Origin: Solibacillus silvestris
GTDB lineage: Bacteria; Bacillota; Bacilli; Bacillales_A; Planococcaceae
DNA length: 64,000 bases
Direction: 5' to 3'
Assembly: GCA_001586195.1 (NCBI GenBank)
Contig: CP014609.1
Span: forward strand, 656,001-720,000
Every line of letters begins with the position of its first letter. The stretch's first letter is position 1. The notes beneath the pieces are model-generated. The model was not told where the DNA came from, ran no database searches, and saw only the letters and a program-made list of their open reading frames with translations. Positions 25,462 through 34,840 of this stretch are shown here, in pieces. The position numbers were made by a program, and so were the translations under genes.

Positions 25462-28227
25462 ATGGTAGAGTATAAAGACACATTATTAATGCCGAAAACC
25501 GACTTCCCTATGCGCGGCGGTTTACCAACAAAGGAACCGCAAGTTCAAGCACAATGGGATGAAATGGATATCAACAAGCTAGTACTGGAGCGTACAAAAG
25601 ATCGTCCTCACTACTTGTTGCATGATGGCCCTCCATATGCAAACGGAGACATCCATATCGGTCACGCATTAAACAAAGTTATCAAAGATATGATTAACCG
25701 CCAAAAATCAATGTCAGGATTCCATGTACCTTATATTCCAGGTTGGGATACACACGGTTTACCAATCGAGCAGGCACTGACAAATAAAGGTGTTAAACGC
25801 AAAGAAATGTCGGTTGCAGAATTCCGTGAACTTTGTGAGAAATATGCTTATGAACAAATTGAAAACCAAAAAAGCCAATTCCGTCGTCTAGGTGTACGTG
25901 GTGACTGGGCAAATCCATATATTACATTAAAACCTGAATTCGAAGCACGTCAAATCGAAGTATTCGGGAAAATGGCAGAGAAAGGCTATATTTATAAAGG
26001 CTTAAAACCAGTCTATTGGTCACCGTCTTCTGAATCTGCATTGGCAGAAGCGGAAATCGAGTATAAAGATGTTGAATCGTATTCAATTTATGTTGCATTC
26101 GGCATTAAAGACAGCAAAGGCGTAGTACCGGCAGATGCTAAATTTGTCATCTGGACAACAACGCCATGGACAATTCCAGCAAACTTAGGGATTTCAGTGA
26201 ACCCTGAATTCACTTATGTTGTCGTTGAAACAAACGGCAGCAAATATATCGTAGCAAAAGATTTACTTGAAAAGTTATCAGCAACATTTGGTTGGGAAGA
26301 TGTTCAAATCGTTCAGGAAGTACAAGGTGAACAGCTTGATATGATCGTTGCAGAACATCCTATTTACAAACGTGATTCATTAGTAATGGTTGGTGACCAC
26401 GTAACTGCTGATGCTGGTACGGGTTGTGTACACACAGCGCCGGGCCACGGTGAAGACGACTATCAGATCGGGAAACGCTATGGTCTTGACATTTTATCAC
26501 CAGTAGATAACGGTGGCTGCTATACAAATGAAGCACCTGGTTTTGAAGGATTATTCTACGAAAAGGCAAATCCGGTTGTTATTGAAAAATTAAAAGAAGA
26601 AAATGCATTATTGCATGTTTCTAAATTTACACACTCATACCCGCATGACTGGCGTACGAAAAAACCGGTAATTTACCGTGCAACACCACAATGGTTTGCA
26701 TCTGTTGAAATGTTCCGTGATGAATTATTAGATGCCGTAAAAGCGACAGAATTTACACCGGCATGGGGCGAAACTCGTCTTTACAATATGATCCGTGACC
26801 GCGGTGACTGGGTAATTTCTCGTCAGCGTGCATGGGGTGTGCCAATTCCGATTTTCTATGCGGAAGATGAAACACCGATCATCACACCAGAAACAATCGC
26901 ACATATTTCAAAATTGTTCCGTGAACACGGTTCGAATATTTGGTTCCAGCGTGAAGCGAAAGACTTGCTTCCAGAAGGCTTTACACATGAAGGTAGCCCG
27001 AACGGCAAGTTTACTAAAGAGAACGACATTATGGACGTATGGTTCGACTCAGGATCATCTCACCAAGGTGTGCTTGTAGAGCGCGGACTGAAATATCCTG
27101 CTGACCTTTATCTTGAAGGATCTGACCAACACCGCGGCTGGTTCAACTCATCATTAATTACATCTGTTGCAATTAATGGCCATGCACCATATAAAGGTTT
27201 ATTAACACATGGTTTCGTATTGGACGGTGAAGGACGCAAAATGTCTAAATCACTTGGCAACACGATTGACCCGATTAAAGTAATGAACCAATATGGTGCC
27301 GACATCATTCGTATGTGGGTAGCATCTGTCGACTATACAGGCGATGTTCGAATTTCAATGGATATGTTGAAGCAAGTTTCTGAAACATACCGTAAAGTGC
27401 GTAATACATTGCGCTTCCTGCACGGAAATGTGACTGACTTTAACGAAACAACTGACCGTGTAGCTTATGAAGAATTACGTGAAATGGATCAGTATATGTA
27501 CATGCGCTTACAGGATGTTGTAAAAACAATCCGTGAAGCTTATGACCGTTATGACTTCTCAACTGTATACACAACTGTAAATAACTTTGTAGCTATCGAG
27601 CTTTCTTCATTCTACTTGGATATCGCAAAGGATGTTGTATATATCGAAGGAACAGATAATAAAGACCGTCGTGCAATGCAAACGGTTATGTATGATACAT
27701 TAATGGCACTAGTAAAACTATTAACGCCAATTATTCCACATACGACTGAAGAGTTATGGAGCTACATCGAATTCGATGGTAAGCCACAATCTGTCCAATT
27801 AACAGATTTCCCTGAAGTAGTAGAACAGGCAAACTTTGCAGAACTACGTACGAAGTGGGTAAAAGTAATCGCAGTACGCAATGAAGTGTTAAAAGCATTG
27901 GAAGAAGCGCGTAATGCAAAAACAATCGGTAAATCACTGGAAGCAAAAATTTCGGTTTATGCAGATAGTGAAACAGTTGAGCTATTGAATGATGCAAACA
28001 TCGATTTTGCACAGCTTTCAATTGTATCTCAATTCGTTATCGCAGGCAGTAAGGAAAATGCACCTGCAGAAGCGTTGGTACTTGATAAAACAGCGTTAGT
28101 TGTTGAAAAAGCTGATGGTGAAAAATGTGAGCGTTGCTGGACAATTTCAGAAACAGTAGGCGCAAGCGAAAATCACCCTACATTATGTAAACGTTGCGCA
28201 GATGTTGTAGAAAACTATTACGTATAA
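25462..28227 (+). CDS. ileS: isoleucyl-tRNA synthetase
   Basis: IleS charges tRNA-Ile with isoleucine and edits misactivated valine. The 921-residue class I enzyme has the HIGH motif ([11 protein letters not shown] near residue 60), an editing domain with [13 protein letters not shown] near 230, the KMSKS loop ([10 protein letters not shown] near 596), an anticodon-binding domain and a C-terminal zinc site (CERCWTIS and CKRCADVV). AGGAGG precedes the ATG. Expression is controlled by the Ile T-box. The length and bacterial type-1 features are normal. Confidence 0.98.
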   Translation: MVEYKDTLLMPKTDFPMRGGLPTKEPQVQAQWDEMDINKLVLERTKDRPHYLLHDGPPYANGDIHIGHALNKVIKDMINRQKSMSGFHVPYIPGWDTHGLPIEQALTNKGVKRKEMSVAEFRELCEKYAYEQIENQKSQFRRLGVRGDWANPYITLKPEFEARQIEVFGKMAEKGYIYKGLKPVYWSPSSESALAEAEIEYKDVESYSIYVAFGIKDSKGVVPADAKFVIWTTTPWTIPANLGISVNPEFTYVVVETNGSKYIVAKDLLEKLSATFGWEDVQIVQEVQGEQLDMIVAEHPIYKRDSLVMVGDHVTADAGTGCVHTAPGHGEDDYQIGKRYGLDILSPVDNGGCYTNEAPGFEGLFYEKANPVVIEKLKEENALLHVSKFTHSYPHDWRTKKPVIYRATPQWFASVEMFRDELLDAVKATEFTPAWGETRLYNMIRDRGDWVISRQRAWGVPIPIFYAEDETPIITPETIAHISKLFREHGSNIWFQREAKDLLPEGFTHEGSPNGKFTKENDIMDVWFDSGSSHQGVLVERGLKYPADLYLEGSDQHRGWFNSSLITSVAINGHAPYKGLLTHGFVLDGEGRKMSKSLGNTIDPIKVMNQYGADIIRMWVASVDYTGDVRISMDMLKQVSETYRKVRNTLRFLHGNVTDFNETTDRVAYEELREMDQYMYMRLQDVVKTIREAYDRYDFSTVYTTVNNFVAIELSSFYLDIAKDVVYIEGTDNKDRRAMQTVMYDTLMALVKLLTPIIPHTTEELWSYIEFDGKPQSVQLTDFPEVVEQANFAELRTKWVKVIAVRNEVLKALEEARNAKTIGKSLEAKISVYADSETVELLNDANIDFAQLSIVSQFVIAGSKENAPAEALVLDKTALVVEKADGEKCERCWTISETVGASENHPTLCKRCADVVENYYV

Positions 28228-28233
28228 AAATCC

Positions 28234-28281
28234 GGAACGCTATTGCCATTTTGGCAATGGCGTTCCTTTATACCTTTTTTA
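28234..28281 (+). terminator. Rho-independent terminator after ileS
   Basis: A long stem (GGAACGC-T-ATTGCC, 28234-28247) pairs with GGCAAT-G-GCGTTCC (28253-28266), broken by one T:G. T-rich runs follow. It separates ileS from azlCD. Confidence 0.88.
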
Positions 28282-28318
28282 TTTTTTGAAAAAATAAATT
28301 ATTTAGGAGTTGTACATT

Positions 28319-29035
28319 TTGGAACGAATCGAACAGAAGCCATTAACTCCTGATACGTTTCTGCAGGGGGTAAAAGACTGTGTGCCGACATTGCTCGGCT
28401 ATATTAGCATCGGTCTTGCATTTGGTGTTGTCGGAATTGCTTCAGGAATTTCGGTATTGGAAGTATTTTTACTTTCGGTACTTGTATATGCAGGATCCGC
28501 CCAGTTTATCTTTTGTGGCCTGTATTTAGCCGGTGCCCCTGTAACGGCGGTCATTGCTACCATTTTTATCGTCAATTTACGGCACTTGCTTATGTCTTTG
28601 ACTATTGCCCCGTATTTCACAAAGTATTCCACGCTGCGTAATATCGGGTTCGGGACATTGCTGACAGATGAAACATTTGGTGTTTCTGTCGTTAGTGCCG
28701 GAAAAGAAGGACGTCTTGGCGGGAAGTGGATGGACGGTTTAAACATTACAGCGTATACGACTTGGATTGCGGCATGCTCGATAGGCGGCATTATCGGGCA
28801 ATGGCTGCCGGACCCGGAAAAGTGGGGACTGGACTATGCTTTGGTGGCAATGTTTGTCGCACTGCTTGTTCTGACACTTGCGAGCATACCAAAAGAAAAA
28901 TTAATGCATTACATAAAACTAATCCTCATTATGGTTATCAGCATGTACGGGATGCTTTACTTTATGCCCGGGCATTTAGCCGTCCTGTTATCAACCGTAA
29001 TTGTTGCAACGATTGGGGTGGCATTGGAAAAATGA
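28319..29035 (+). CDS. azlC: branched-chain amino acid exporter, large subunit AzlC
   Basis: AzlC with AzlD forms a membrane exporter for branched-chain amino acids and analogues. The 238-residue protein has about seven membrane segments and the family core ISIGLAFGVVGIASGISVLE, YAGSAQFIFCGLYLAG, NLRHLLMS and LLTDETFGVS. The TTG at 28319 is chosen because AGGAG at 28305-28309 sits 9 bases upstream; an in-frame TTG at 28310 overlaps that site. The stop overlaps the azlD ATG. Its place after ileS links it by substrate, although B. subtilis has other genes here. Confidence 0.9.
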   Translation: MERIEQKPLTPDTFLQGVKDCVPTLLGYISIGLAFGVVGIASGISVLEVFLLSVLVYAGSAQFIFCGLYLAGAPVTAVIATIFIVNLRHLLMSLTIAPYFTKYSTLRNIGFGTLLTDETFGVSVVSAGKEGRLGGKWMDGLNITAYTTWIAACSIGGIIGQWLPDPEKWGLDYALVAMFVALLVLTLASIPKEKLMHYIKLILIMVISMYGMLYFMPGHLAVLLSTVIVATIGVALEK

Positions 29036-29358
29036 CAACCTCGGTAGCGATGGTATTACTAATTATAGGCTGCGCCCTAGTAACGTGGATTCCTAGAATA
29101 TTGCCGTTTATATTAGTGAAAAATATGAAGATGCCGAAAATCGTGCTGCGATGGCTTGCCTACATACCTGTTTGTATATTGTCTGCCCTTGTAATTGAAG
29201 GTTTCTTCGAGAAAGAAGAAGCAATCGTTACGGTTCATTGGCTTAATGTGATGGCGTTTATCCCTACATTATTTATTGCTTTACTTACAAAAAGTTTATC
29301 GAAAACAGTCATTGCCGGAGTATTGACAATGGCAGGATTGCGATTATTTTTTGGTTGA
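29032..29358 (+). CDS. azlD: branched-chain amino acid exporter, small subunit AzlD
   Basis: The 108-residue protein has three or four membrane segments and the AzlD signature TWIPRILPFILVKNMKMP with WLAYIPVCILSALV. It partners with AzlC. The true start is the ATG at 29032, in an ATGA overlap with the azlC stop; a longer frame that begins inside azlC is a shadow. A terminator follows 18 bases after the stop. Confidence 0.9.
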   Translation: MTTSVAMVLLIIGCALVTWIPRILPFILVKNMKMPKIVLRWLAYIPVCILSALVIEGFFEKEEAIVTVHWLNVMAFIPTLFIALLTKSLSKTVIAGVLTMAGLRLFFG

Positions 29359-29373
29359 AGGTTTAGAGGGTTT

Positions 29374-29413
29374 TGAGCTTGTTTAGTTGAATGTGACTAA
29401 ACAAGCTTTTTTT
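29374..29413 (+). terminator. Rho-independent terminator after azlCD
   Basis: A 10-bp perfect stem (GCTTGTTTAG at 29377-29386 with CTAAACAAGC at 29397-29406) is followed by seven T. Confidence 0.93.
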
Positions 29414-29440
29414 ATATGAAATGTAGTGGCCGCACTTTTA

Positions 29441-29530
29441 TTAGCTAATGTAGATTCGAATGTAGAAACTTGATCACCGAAAGTAGAATCTTTAGTATGA
29501 AAAGTAGATCTTTCACCTAAAAAGTAGAAG
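29441..29530 (+). repeat. 21-bp phased array, family B (GTAGAA core)
   Basis: Cores TTAGCT, GTAGAA, GTAGAA, GTAGAT and GTAGAA start at 29441, 29462, 29483, 29504 and 29524, so the steps are 21, 21, 21 and 20 bases. The units share an approximate form: GTAGAA, a CTT-like step, seven variable bases, then an A-rich end. It lies between the azlCD terminator and the lspA promoter region, where no gene is present. A related array with a TTAGAA core lies at 31119-31440. The function is unknown. Confidence 0.65.
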
Positions 29531-29564
29531 CTGCTGCTTTTATTGTCACTTTTCACACATTAAA

Positions 29565-29585
29565 AATATCAGATGGTCTGATATT
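29565..29585 (+). promoter_or_regulatory. perfect 21-bp palindrome upstream of lspA
   Basis: AATATCAGA (29565-29573) and TCTGATATT (29577-29585) form a perfect inverted repeat around TGG, 43 bases before the lspA start and just upstream of TAAAAT (29590-29595), a possible -10. The form suits a dimeric repressor operator; a short RNA hairpin is an alternative. No regulator can be named. Confidence 0.45.
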
Positions 29586-29627
29586 ATGTTAAAATAGGTA
29601 AGATATATCGTAAACGGAGGATTTGCT

Positions 29628-30104
29628 GTGTATAAATATTACGGAATCGCAATAATTGCAGTCATTTTGGATCAATGGACAAAGTGGCTCATTGTTAAAA
29701 ATATGGAATTAGGGGAACGCATCAGTGTATGGGATCCTTGGTTTGGCATTTTATCGCATCGTAACCGTGGTGCGGCATGGGGCATGTTGGAAGGACAAAT
29801 GTGGTTGTTCTCAGTTGTTACAGTTGCTGTCATTATCGCCATTATTTATTTTAATCATACAGAAGCAAAAGGGAAGCCACTTTTTCATGTAAGCTTAATG
29901 CTGTTATTAGGTGGCGCGGTTGGTAACTTTATTGACCGATTATTCCGTGGAGAAGTAGTTGATTTTGTCGATGTTTATATACCGGTAATCAATTATCATT
30001 TCCCAATCTTCAATATAGCGGACGCAGCTTTGACAATTGCTGTTGTAATGCTTTTCATTACGATCATACTAGAAGAAAAAAAGGATAAGAAAAAGGTGAA
30101 ATAA
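29628..30104 (+). CDS. lspA: lipoprotein signal peptidase II
   Basis: LspA cleaves the signal peptide of diacylglyceryl-modified prolipoproteins in the membrane. The 158-residue protein has four membrane segments and both catalytic aspartate regions: [18 protein letters not shown] and [13 protein letters not shown]. The conserved DQWTKW and NRGAAWGML motifs are also present. It starts at GTG with GGAGG about 8 bases upstream. Its stop shares one base with the start of the pseudouridine synthase gene. A likely client, the OppA lipoprotein, is encoded at 47901. Confidence 0.96.
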   Translation: MYKYYGIAIIAVILDQWTKWLIVKNMELGERISVWDPWFGILSHRNRGAAWGMLEGQMWLFSVVTVAVIIAIIYFNHTEAKGKPLFHVSLMLLLGGAVGNFIDRLFRGEVVDFVDVYIPVINYHFPIFNIADAALTIAVVMLFITIILEEKKDKKKVK

Positions 30105-31006
30105 TGACAGTAGTCACATTAACAATAGAAGAATTTGCAGGGGAACGTATCGATAAGGCACTTTCACAAATGGAAGAATCTTGGTCACGTTCGCAAATTA
30201 GTAACTGGCTGGATGAAGAACGTATTTTAGTAAACGGTGCAGCCGTAAAAGCAAAATATAAAGTGAAGCAAGGCGACGTTATTGAAGTAACGGTTCCAGA
30301 AGTAGAAGATTTGGAAATTATTCCAGAAGATTTAAATTTGGAAATCGTTTACGAAGATGCGGACGTTTTAGTTGTGAATAAACCGCGCGGAATGGTTGTT
30401 CACCCGGCACCAGGCCATGCAACCGGCACATTAGTAAATGGTTTAATGCATCATTGCAAAGACTTATCCGGCATTAACGGTGTGGCACGTCCAGGTATTG
30501 TACACCGTATTGATAAGGATACGTCCGGTTTATTAATGGTTGCAAAAAATGATGTTGCCCATGAAAGTCTTGTTAATCAGCTTGTTGAAAAATCGGTAAC
30601 ACGTAAGTATACGGCTTTAGTACATGGTCATATTGCTCATGAAAAAGGAACAATTGATGCTCCAATCGGCCGTGACCAGAAAGACCGTCAAAAGCAGGCA
30701 GTTGTCGATAAAGGCAAGCATGCGGTTACACATTTCCAAGTGATCGAGCGTTTCGGTGAGTTTACTTTAGTGGAGTGCCGTCTTGAAACAGGCCGTACAC
30801 ACCAAATTCGTGTGCATATGAACTATATCGGTTTCCCGTTAGCAGGAGATCCGAAATACGGTCCAAGAAAAACAATCGATTTCGGCGGCCAAGTATTACA
30901 TGCAGGTGTATTAGGATTTATCCATCCTGTAACAAAAGAATATTTAGAGTTTGAATCACCGCTACCGGAAGATTTCAAACAATTAATAGAAGAATTACGC
31001 GGGTAA
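30104..31006 (+). CDS. ylyB: RluD-family 23S rRNA pseudouridine synthase (YlyB)
   Basis: The 300-residue enzyme should convert specific uridines of 23S rRNA to pseudouridine. It has an N-terminal S4 RNA-binding domain (about residues 12-75: RIDKALSQMEESWSRSQISN) and a catalytic domain. The active-site aspartate lies in HRIDKDTSGLLMVAKN near residue 138, and GRTHQIRVHMNYIGFPLAGD is conserved. It is directly coupled to lspA. RluD is the closest family, but the exact target uridines are not known from sequence. Confidence 0.92.
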   Translation: MTVVTLTIEEFAGERIDKALSQMEESWSRSQISNWLDEERILVNGAAVKAKYKVKQGDVIEVTVPEVEDLEIIPEDLNLEIVYEDADVLVVNKPRGMVVHPAPGHATGTLVNGLMHHCKDLSGINGVARPGIVHRIDKDTSGLLMVAKNDVAHESLVNQLVEKSVTRKYTALVHGHIAHEKGTIDAPIGRDQKDRQKQAVVDKGKHAVTHFQVIERFGEFTLVECRLETGRTHQIRVHMNYIGFPLAGDPKYGPRKTIDFGGQVLHAGVLGFIHPVTKEYLEFESPLPEDFKQLIEELRG

Positions 31007-31011
31007 TCGCG

Positions 31012-31047
31012 AACAGCCGTCTCCTTTTTGGAGGCGGTTGTTTTTTG
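31012..31047 (+). terminator. Rho-independent terminator after the lspA operon
   Basis: AACAGCCGTCTCC (31012-31024) pairs with GGAGGCGGTTGTT (31030-31042), with small mismatches, and ends in a T run. Confidence 0.88.
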
Positions 31048-31118
31048 TTTCGGGAGTTTTCGGCTGGAACCATTATATACTGCGTGTTGTGGCATTCAGG
31101 TAGCCTGTAGTGATATTA

Positions 31119-31440
31119 TTAGAACATTTGAAGTAGATATTAGAAAAAGTTGCGGTGATATTAGAAGATCTGTGGCTTTAATTAGAAAACGGGTGGGAAT
31201 GGTTTCGGTTTGAGTCATTATTTTCTGCATGTATTGATGTTCTGACAGCCTAAAATCTTTTTATTAGAACATTTAAAGTAGATATTAGAAAAAGCTCAGT
31301 ACATATTAGCACATTGGGGAGCTATATTAGAAAATCACGCATACTTATTTGAACAATGCGCCAATATATTAGAAGATACAGCATTTATTAGAAGATTTAA
31401 AAATATATTAGAAAATACAGCACACTTATTAGAAAATCAC
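31119..31440 (+). repeat. 21-bp phased array, family A (TTAGAA core), 13 cores
   Basis: Cores start at 31119, 31140, 31161, 31182, then 31264, 31285, 31306, 31327, 31348, 31369, 31388, 31408 and 31429. Eleven are exact TTAGAA; 31306 is TTAGCA and 31348 is TTTGAA. Nine of the twelve steps are exactly 21 bases; the others are 82, 19 and 20. Bases just before the core are usually ATA or TTA; the rest varies. The array lies between the lspA-operon terminator and the pyr promoter, in a gap of over 800 bases with no gene. One frame reads as IRK heptads but is broken by stops. The function is unknown. Confidence 0.8.
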
Positions 31441-31516
31441 TACCAAGACCAAATATAAAATAAAATTCACACTTTTCTAACATTAAATTTTAGTTGTCTG
31501 ACCTTCACTAAGTTAG

Positions 31517-31545
31517 TTGACTTATTAAATAATCAAGCCTATACT
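31517..31545 (+). promoter_or_regulatory. sigma-A promoter of the pyr operon
   Basis: TTGACT at 31517-31522 and TATACT at 31540-31545 are separated by 17 bases. It starts the leader that carries the first PyrR attenuator, with transcription expected near 31552. Confidence 0.8.
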
Positions 31546-31632
31546 GACAACAGTGAACTACAGAACTTGACGAGAGCAAGCAGGTAGTCACAGCAAATCA
31601 AATCAATCTGAATATTGTTCACCTTTAATGGC

Positions 31633-32354
<722 letters not shown>

Positions 32355-32376
32355 GTGAATACAGGGAGAGAACATC

Positions 32377-33675
32377 ATGACAAAAGCAGTATTGGATATT
32401 CATGAAAAACCTACAGTAGGGCAGCTGATTACATTTAGTTTCCAGCACATGTTTGCCATGTTCGGATCAACAATTTTAGTACCAAAATTAGTCGGGTTAA
32501 GCCCATCCATTGCACTTTTAACAAGCGGAATTGCGACAATTATCTTTTTGATCATTACACAGTTTAAAGTACCGGCTTACTTAGGTTCATCATTTGCCTT
32601 TATCTCTCCGATTATATTAGTAGCAGGCTTATCGGAAGCAGGTGTTGCGATCAACCCTGGAAATGCAATGATCGGGGCTATGATGGTCGGCGTTGTATAC
32701 GCAATCGTAGCATTATTAATCTGGAAAACAGGCTACAAATGGCTGATGAATATTTTACCGCCGATCGTCGTTGCACCAGTAATTATCGTTATCGGATTAG
32801 GGTTATCTGGCACGGCAGTCGATATGGCGATGAATGTAGACGGCGAATATAGCGGCCTTCACTTCTCGGCGGCATTGGTAACGTTAGCTACTGCGATTAT
32901 TTTCACAGTATTCTTTAAAAACATTTTAAGTGCAATGCCAATTTTAATGGGGATTATCGTTGGTTATATTTATTCGGTCATCATCGGAATCGTTGACTTC
33001 ACAGCTGTCAAAAATGCAAAGTTCTTCGCATTGCCGGACTTTTTAATCCCTGGTGTACACTATGACTTCCAACTGACAGGCGCAATTTTTATCGGAATGG
33101 TGCCGATTGTCATTGTGACGATTTCAGAACATATCGGCCACCAGCTAGTATTAGGGAAAGTTGTAAACCGCAACTTCATTAAAGACCCGGGCTTACATCG
33201 TTCGCTGTTAGGTGATGGCCTTGGAACATTTGCTTCAGCTTTGATCGGCGGTCCCCCAAAAACAACATACGGCGAAAACATCGGGGTTCTTGCTATCACA
33301 CGTGTATATTCAGTGTATGTAATTTTAGGAGCAGCAGTTGTGGCCATTGTCGTATCATTTTCGGGTCAGCTGATGGCACTGATTGAAACAATCCCGACAG
33401 CAGTACTTGGCGGTATTTCAATCCTGTTATTCGGGATTATTGCAGCAAGTGGTTTACGTATGTTAGTGGAGAGCAAAGTAGACTTCGGAAATAACCGTAA
33501 CATGGTCATTGCATCGGTAATATTAGTAGTCGGAATTGGCGGGGCGGCAATGCGCTTTACGGAAAGCTTTGCGATTGAAGGAATGGCATTAGCGTCGATT
33601 ATCGGTGTCATCTTGAACCTCGTATTGCCAGGTCGTGAAGTAACAGAAAAAGATATTTACGAAACAGAAGAATAA
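32377..33675 (+). CDS. pyrP: uracil permease
   Basis: PyrP is a proton-coupled uracil importer of the nucleobase:cation symporter 2 family. The 432-residue protein has about 12-14 membrane segments. Family signatures are FQHMFAMFGSTILVP near residue 21, GSSFAFISPIILV, the glutamate-containing TISEHIGHQLVLG near 250 and GGPPKTTYGENIGVLAITRV near 290. The start has GGGAGAG upstream, 22 bases after pyrR. No attenuator lies between pyrR and pyrP, unlike B. subtilis. Confidence 0.95.
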   Translation: MTKAVLDIHEKPTVGQLITFSFQHMFAMFGSTILVPKLVGLSPSIALLTSGIATIIFLIITQFKVPAYLGSSFAFISPIILVAGLSEAGVAINPGNAMIGAMMVGVVYAIVALLIWKTGYKWLMNILPPIVVAPVIIVIGLGLSGTAVDMAMNVDGEYSGLHFSAALVTLATAIIFTVFFKNILSAMPILMGIIVGYIYSVIIGIVDFTAVKNAKFFALPDFLIPGVHYDFQLTGAIFIGMVPIVIVTISEHIGHQLVLGKVVNRNFIKDPGLHRSLLGDGLGTFASALIGGPPKTTYGENIGVLAITRVYSVYVILGAAVVAIVVSFSGQLMALIETIPTAVLGGISILLFGIIAASGLRMLVESKVDFGNNRNMVIASVILVVGIGGAAMRFTESFAIEGMALASIIGVILNLVLPGREVTEKDIYETEE

Positions 33676-33696
33676 AAGAAATACCTTTTAAAGATT

Positions 33697-33809
33697 GTCC
33701 AGAGAGGCAAGGAAGGGTATGACATGCATGAAAGGATCATTTTTAGAATGATACCTTACCTTGTCACACCCTCCAAGCCTCGCTAATGATGATAGCGAGG
33801 CTTATTTAT
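33697..33809 (+). promoter_or_regulatory. PyrR attenuator 2, between pyrP and pyrB
   Basis: A second PyrR-binding sequence, GTCCAGAGAGGCAAGGAAGGG, spans 33697-33717 and has the same core as the first. GGGT-A-TGACA (33715-33724) can pair with TGTCA-C-ACCC (33762-33771). A terminator stem AAGCCTCGCTA (33775-33785) with TAGCGAGGCTT (33793-33803) follows, but with an interrupted T tract. It gives separate control of the biosynthetic genes. Confidence 0.9.
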
Positions 33810-33922
33810 GACAAGGTATTGTATATTTAAACAAAAAGTAGATTAAATATTCATAATGTAATAAAATAATATCAAGCTAGCATTTGCGCCGGGGCGTAAT
33901 TGATATAAGCGGAGGCACTCAC

Positions 33923-34840
33923 ATGAAAAATTTATTATCGATGGAACATTTGTCAAATGAAGAAATAATGATGATTTTAAATCGAGCACAGCATTTCGAA
34001 AATGGGGGAAACCCTGTGTTACAACGCGAATTTCATGTAGCAAACCTTTTCTTTGAGCCAAGTACACGTACAAAAACGAGCTTTGAAATGGCGGAGCGTC
34101 GACTAGGATGTACAGTTATACCGTTTGATGCCGAGTTTTCCAGCACGACAAAGGGAGAAACGCTGTACGATACAGTCAAAACGTTGGAAATGATCGGTAT
34201 CGATGCTGTCGTTATTCGAGATAAGGAAGATGAATATTACAACGAGCTTCTAGAAGGCATCGGGTGTGCGGTCATTAATGCAGGTGATGGCGCTGGCCAA
34301 CATCCTTCCCAGTCATTGCTGGATTTATATACGATCCAAAAAGAGTTCGGTCGATTTGAAGACTTGAATATTACGATCGTCGGTGATATTTCACATAGCC
34401 GTGTCGCAAAATCAAATGCGACAGCACTTACTCGATTAGGGGCAAATGTTCGATTCCTTTGTCCGTCGGCATGGGCAGGCAATTTCGAAGCGGCACATAG
34501 CTGGGATGAAGTGCTGGAAGACAGCGATGTCATTATGCTGCTGCGAATCCAGCATGAACGTCACTCCGTAAGTAAAAACTTTTCAAAAGAAAGCTACCAT
34601 GAAGAGTATGGTTTAACGATTGAACGTGAACAGCGGATGAAAGAGAGGGCCATCATTATGCACCCGGCACCGGTAAACCGCGATGTGGAAATTGCGGATG
34701 CCCTTGTAGAATGCAGTCGTTCCCGCATTTTTGAACAAGTGCGGAACGGTGTATTTACACGAATGGCCATTTTAGAAACGATTTTGAAAGGAAGAGATCA
34801 ATATGACAACAGTTATACAAAATGTGAAGCTACTCAATGA
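33923..34840 (+). CDS. pyrB: aspartate carbamoyltransferase catalytic subunit
   Basis: PyrB condenses carbamoyl phosphate with aspartate, the first committed pyrimidine step. The 305-residue protein has the carbamoyl-phosphate motif [20 protein letters not shown] near residue 44, the [12 protein letters not shown] region near 127, and [12 protein letters not shown] near 255. The ATG at 33923 has GGAGG at 33911-33915. No regulatory PyrI subunit is encoded next to it, which is usual in Bacillus. Its end overlaps pyrC by 38 bases. Confidence 0.96.
   Translation: MKNLLSMEHLSNEEIMMILNRAQHFENGGNPVLQREFHVANLFFEPSTRTKTSFEMAERRLGCTVIPFDAEFSSTTKGETLYDTVKTLEMIGIDAVVIRDKEDEYYNELLEGIGCAVINAGDGAGQHPSQSLLDLYTIQKEFGRFEDLNITIVGDISHSRVAKSNATALTRLGANVRFLCPSAWAGNFEAAHSWDEVLEDSDVIMLLRIQHERHSVSKNFSKESYHEEYGLTIEREQRMKERAIIMHPAPVNRDVEIADALVECSRSRIFEQVRNGVFTRMAILETILKGRDQYDNSYTKCEATQ

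Noticed and set aside
28726-29031. N-terminal extension of azlD into azlC
   Set aside because: The extension overlaps azlC in another frame; the family N-terminus starts at the ATG at 29032.
31028-31213. A 61-codon open frame with DIRK/DIRR heptads over the TTAGAA array
   Set aside because: It begins at a TTG inside the terminator hairpin and has no ribosome binding site. The matching frame in the second sub-array is broken by stops. The heptads follow from the 21-base period.
31119-31440. CRISPR array
   Set aside because: The conserved part is only about 6-9 bases and the period is 21, far below CRISPR repeat-spacer units. No cas genes are present.
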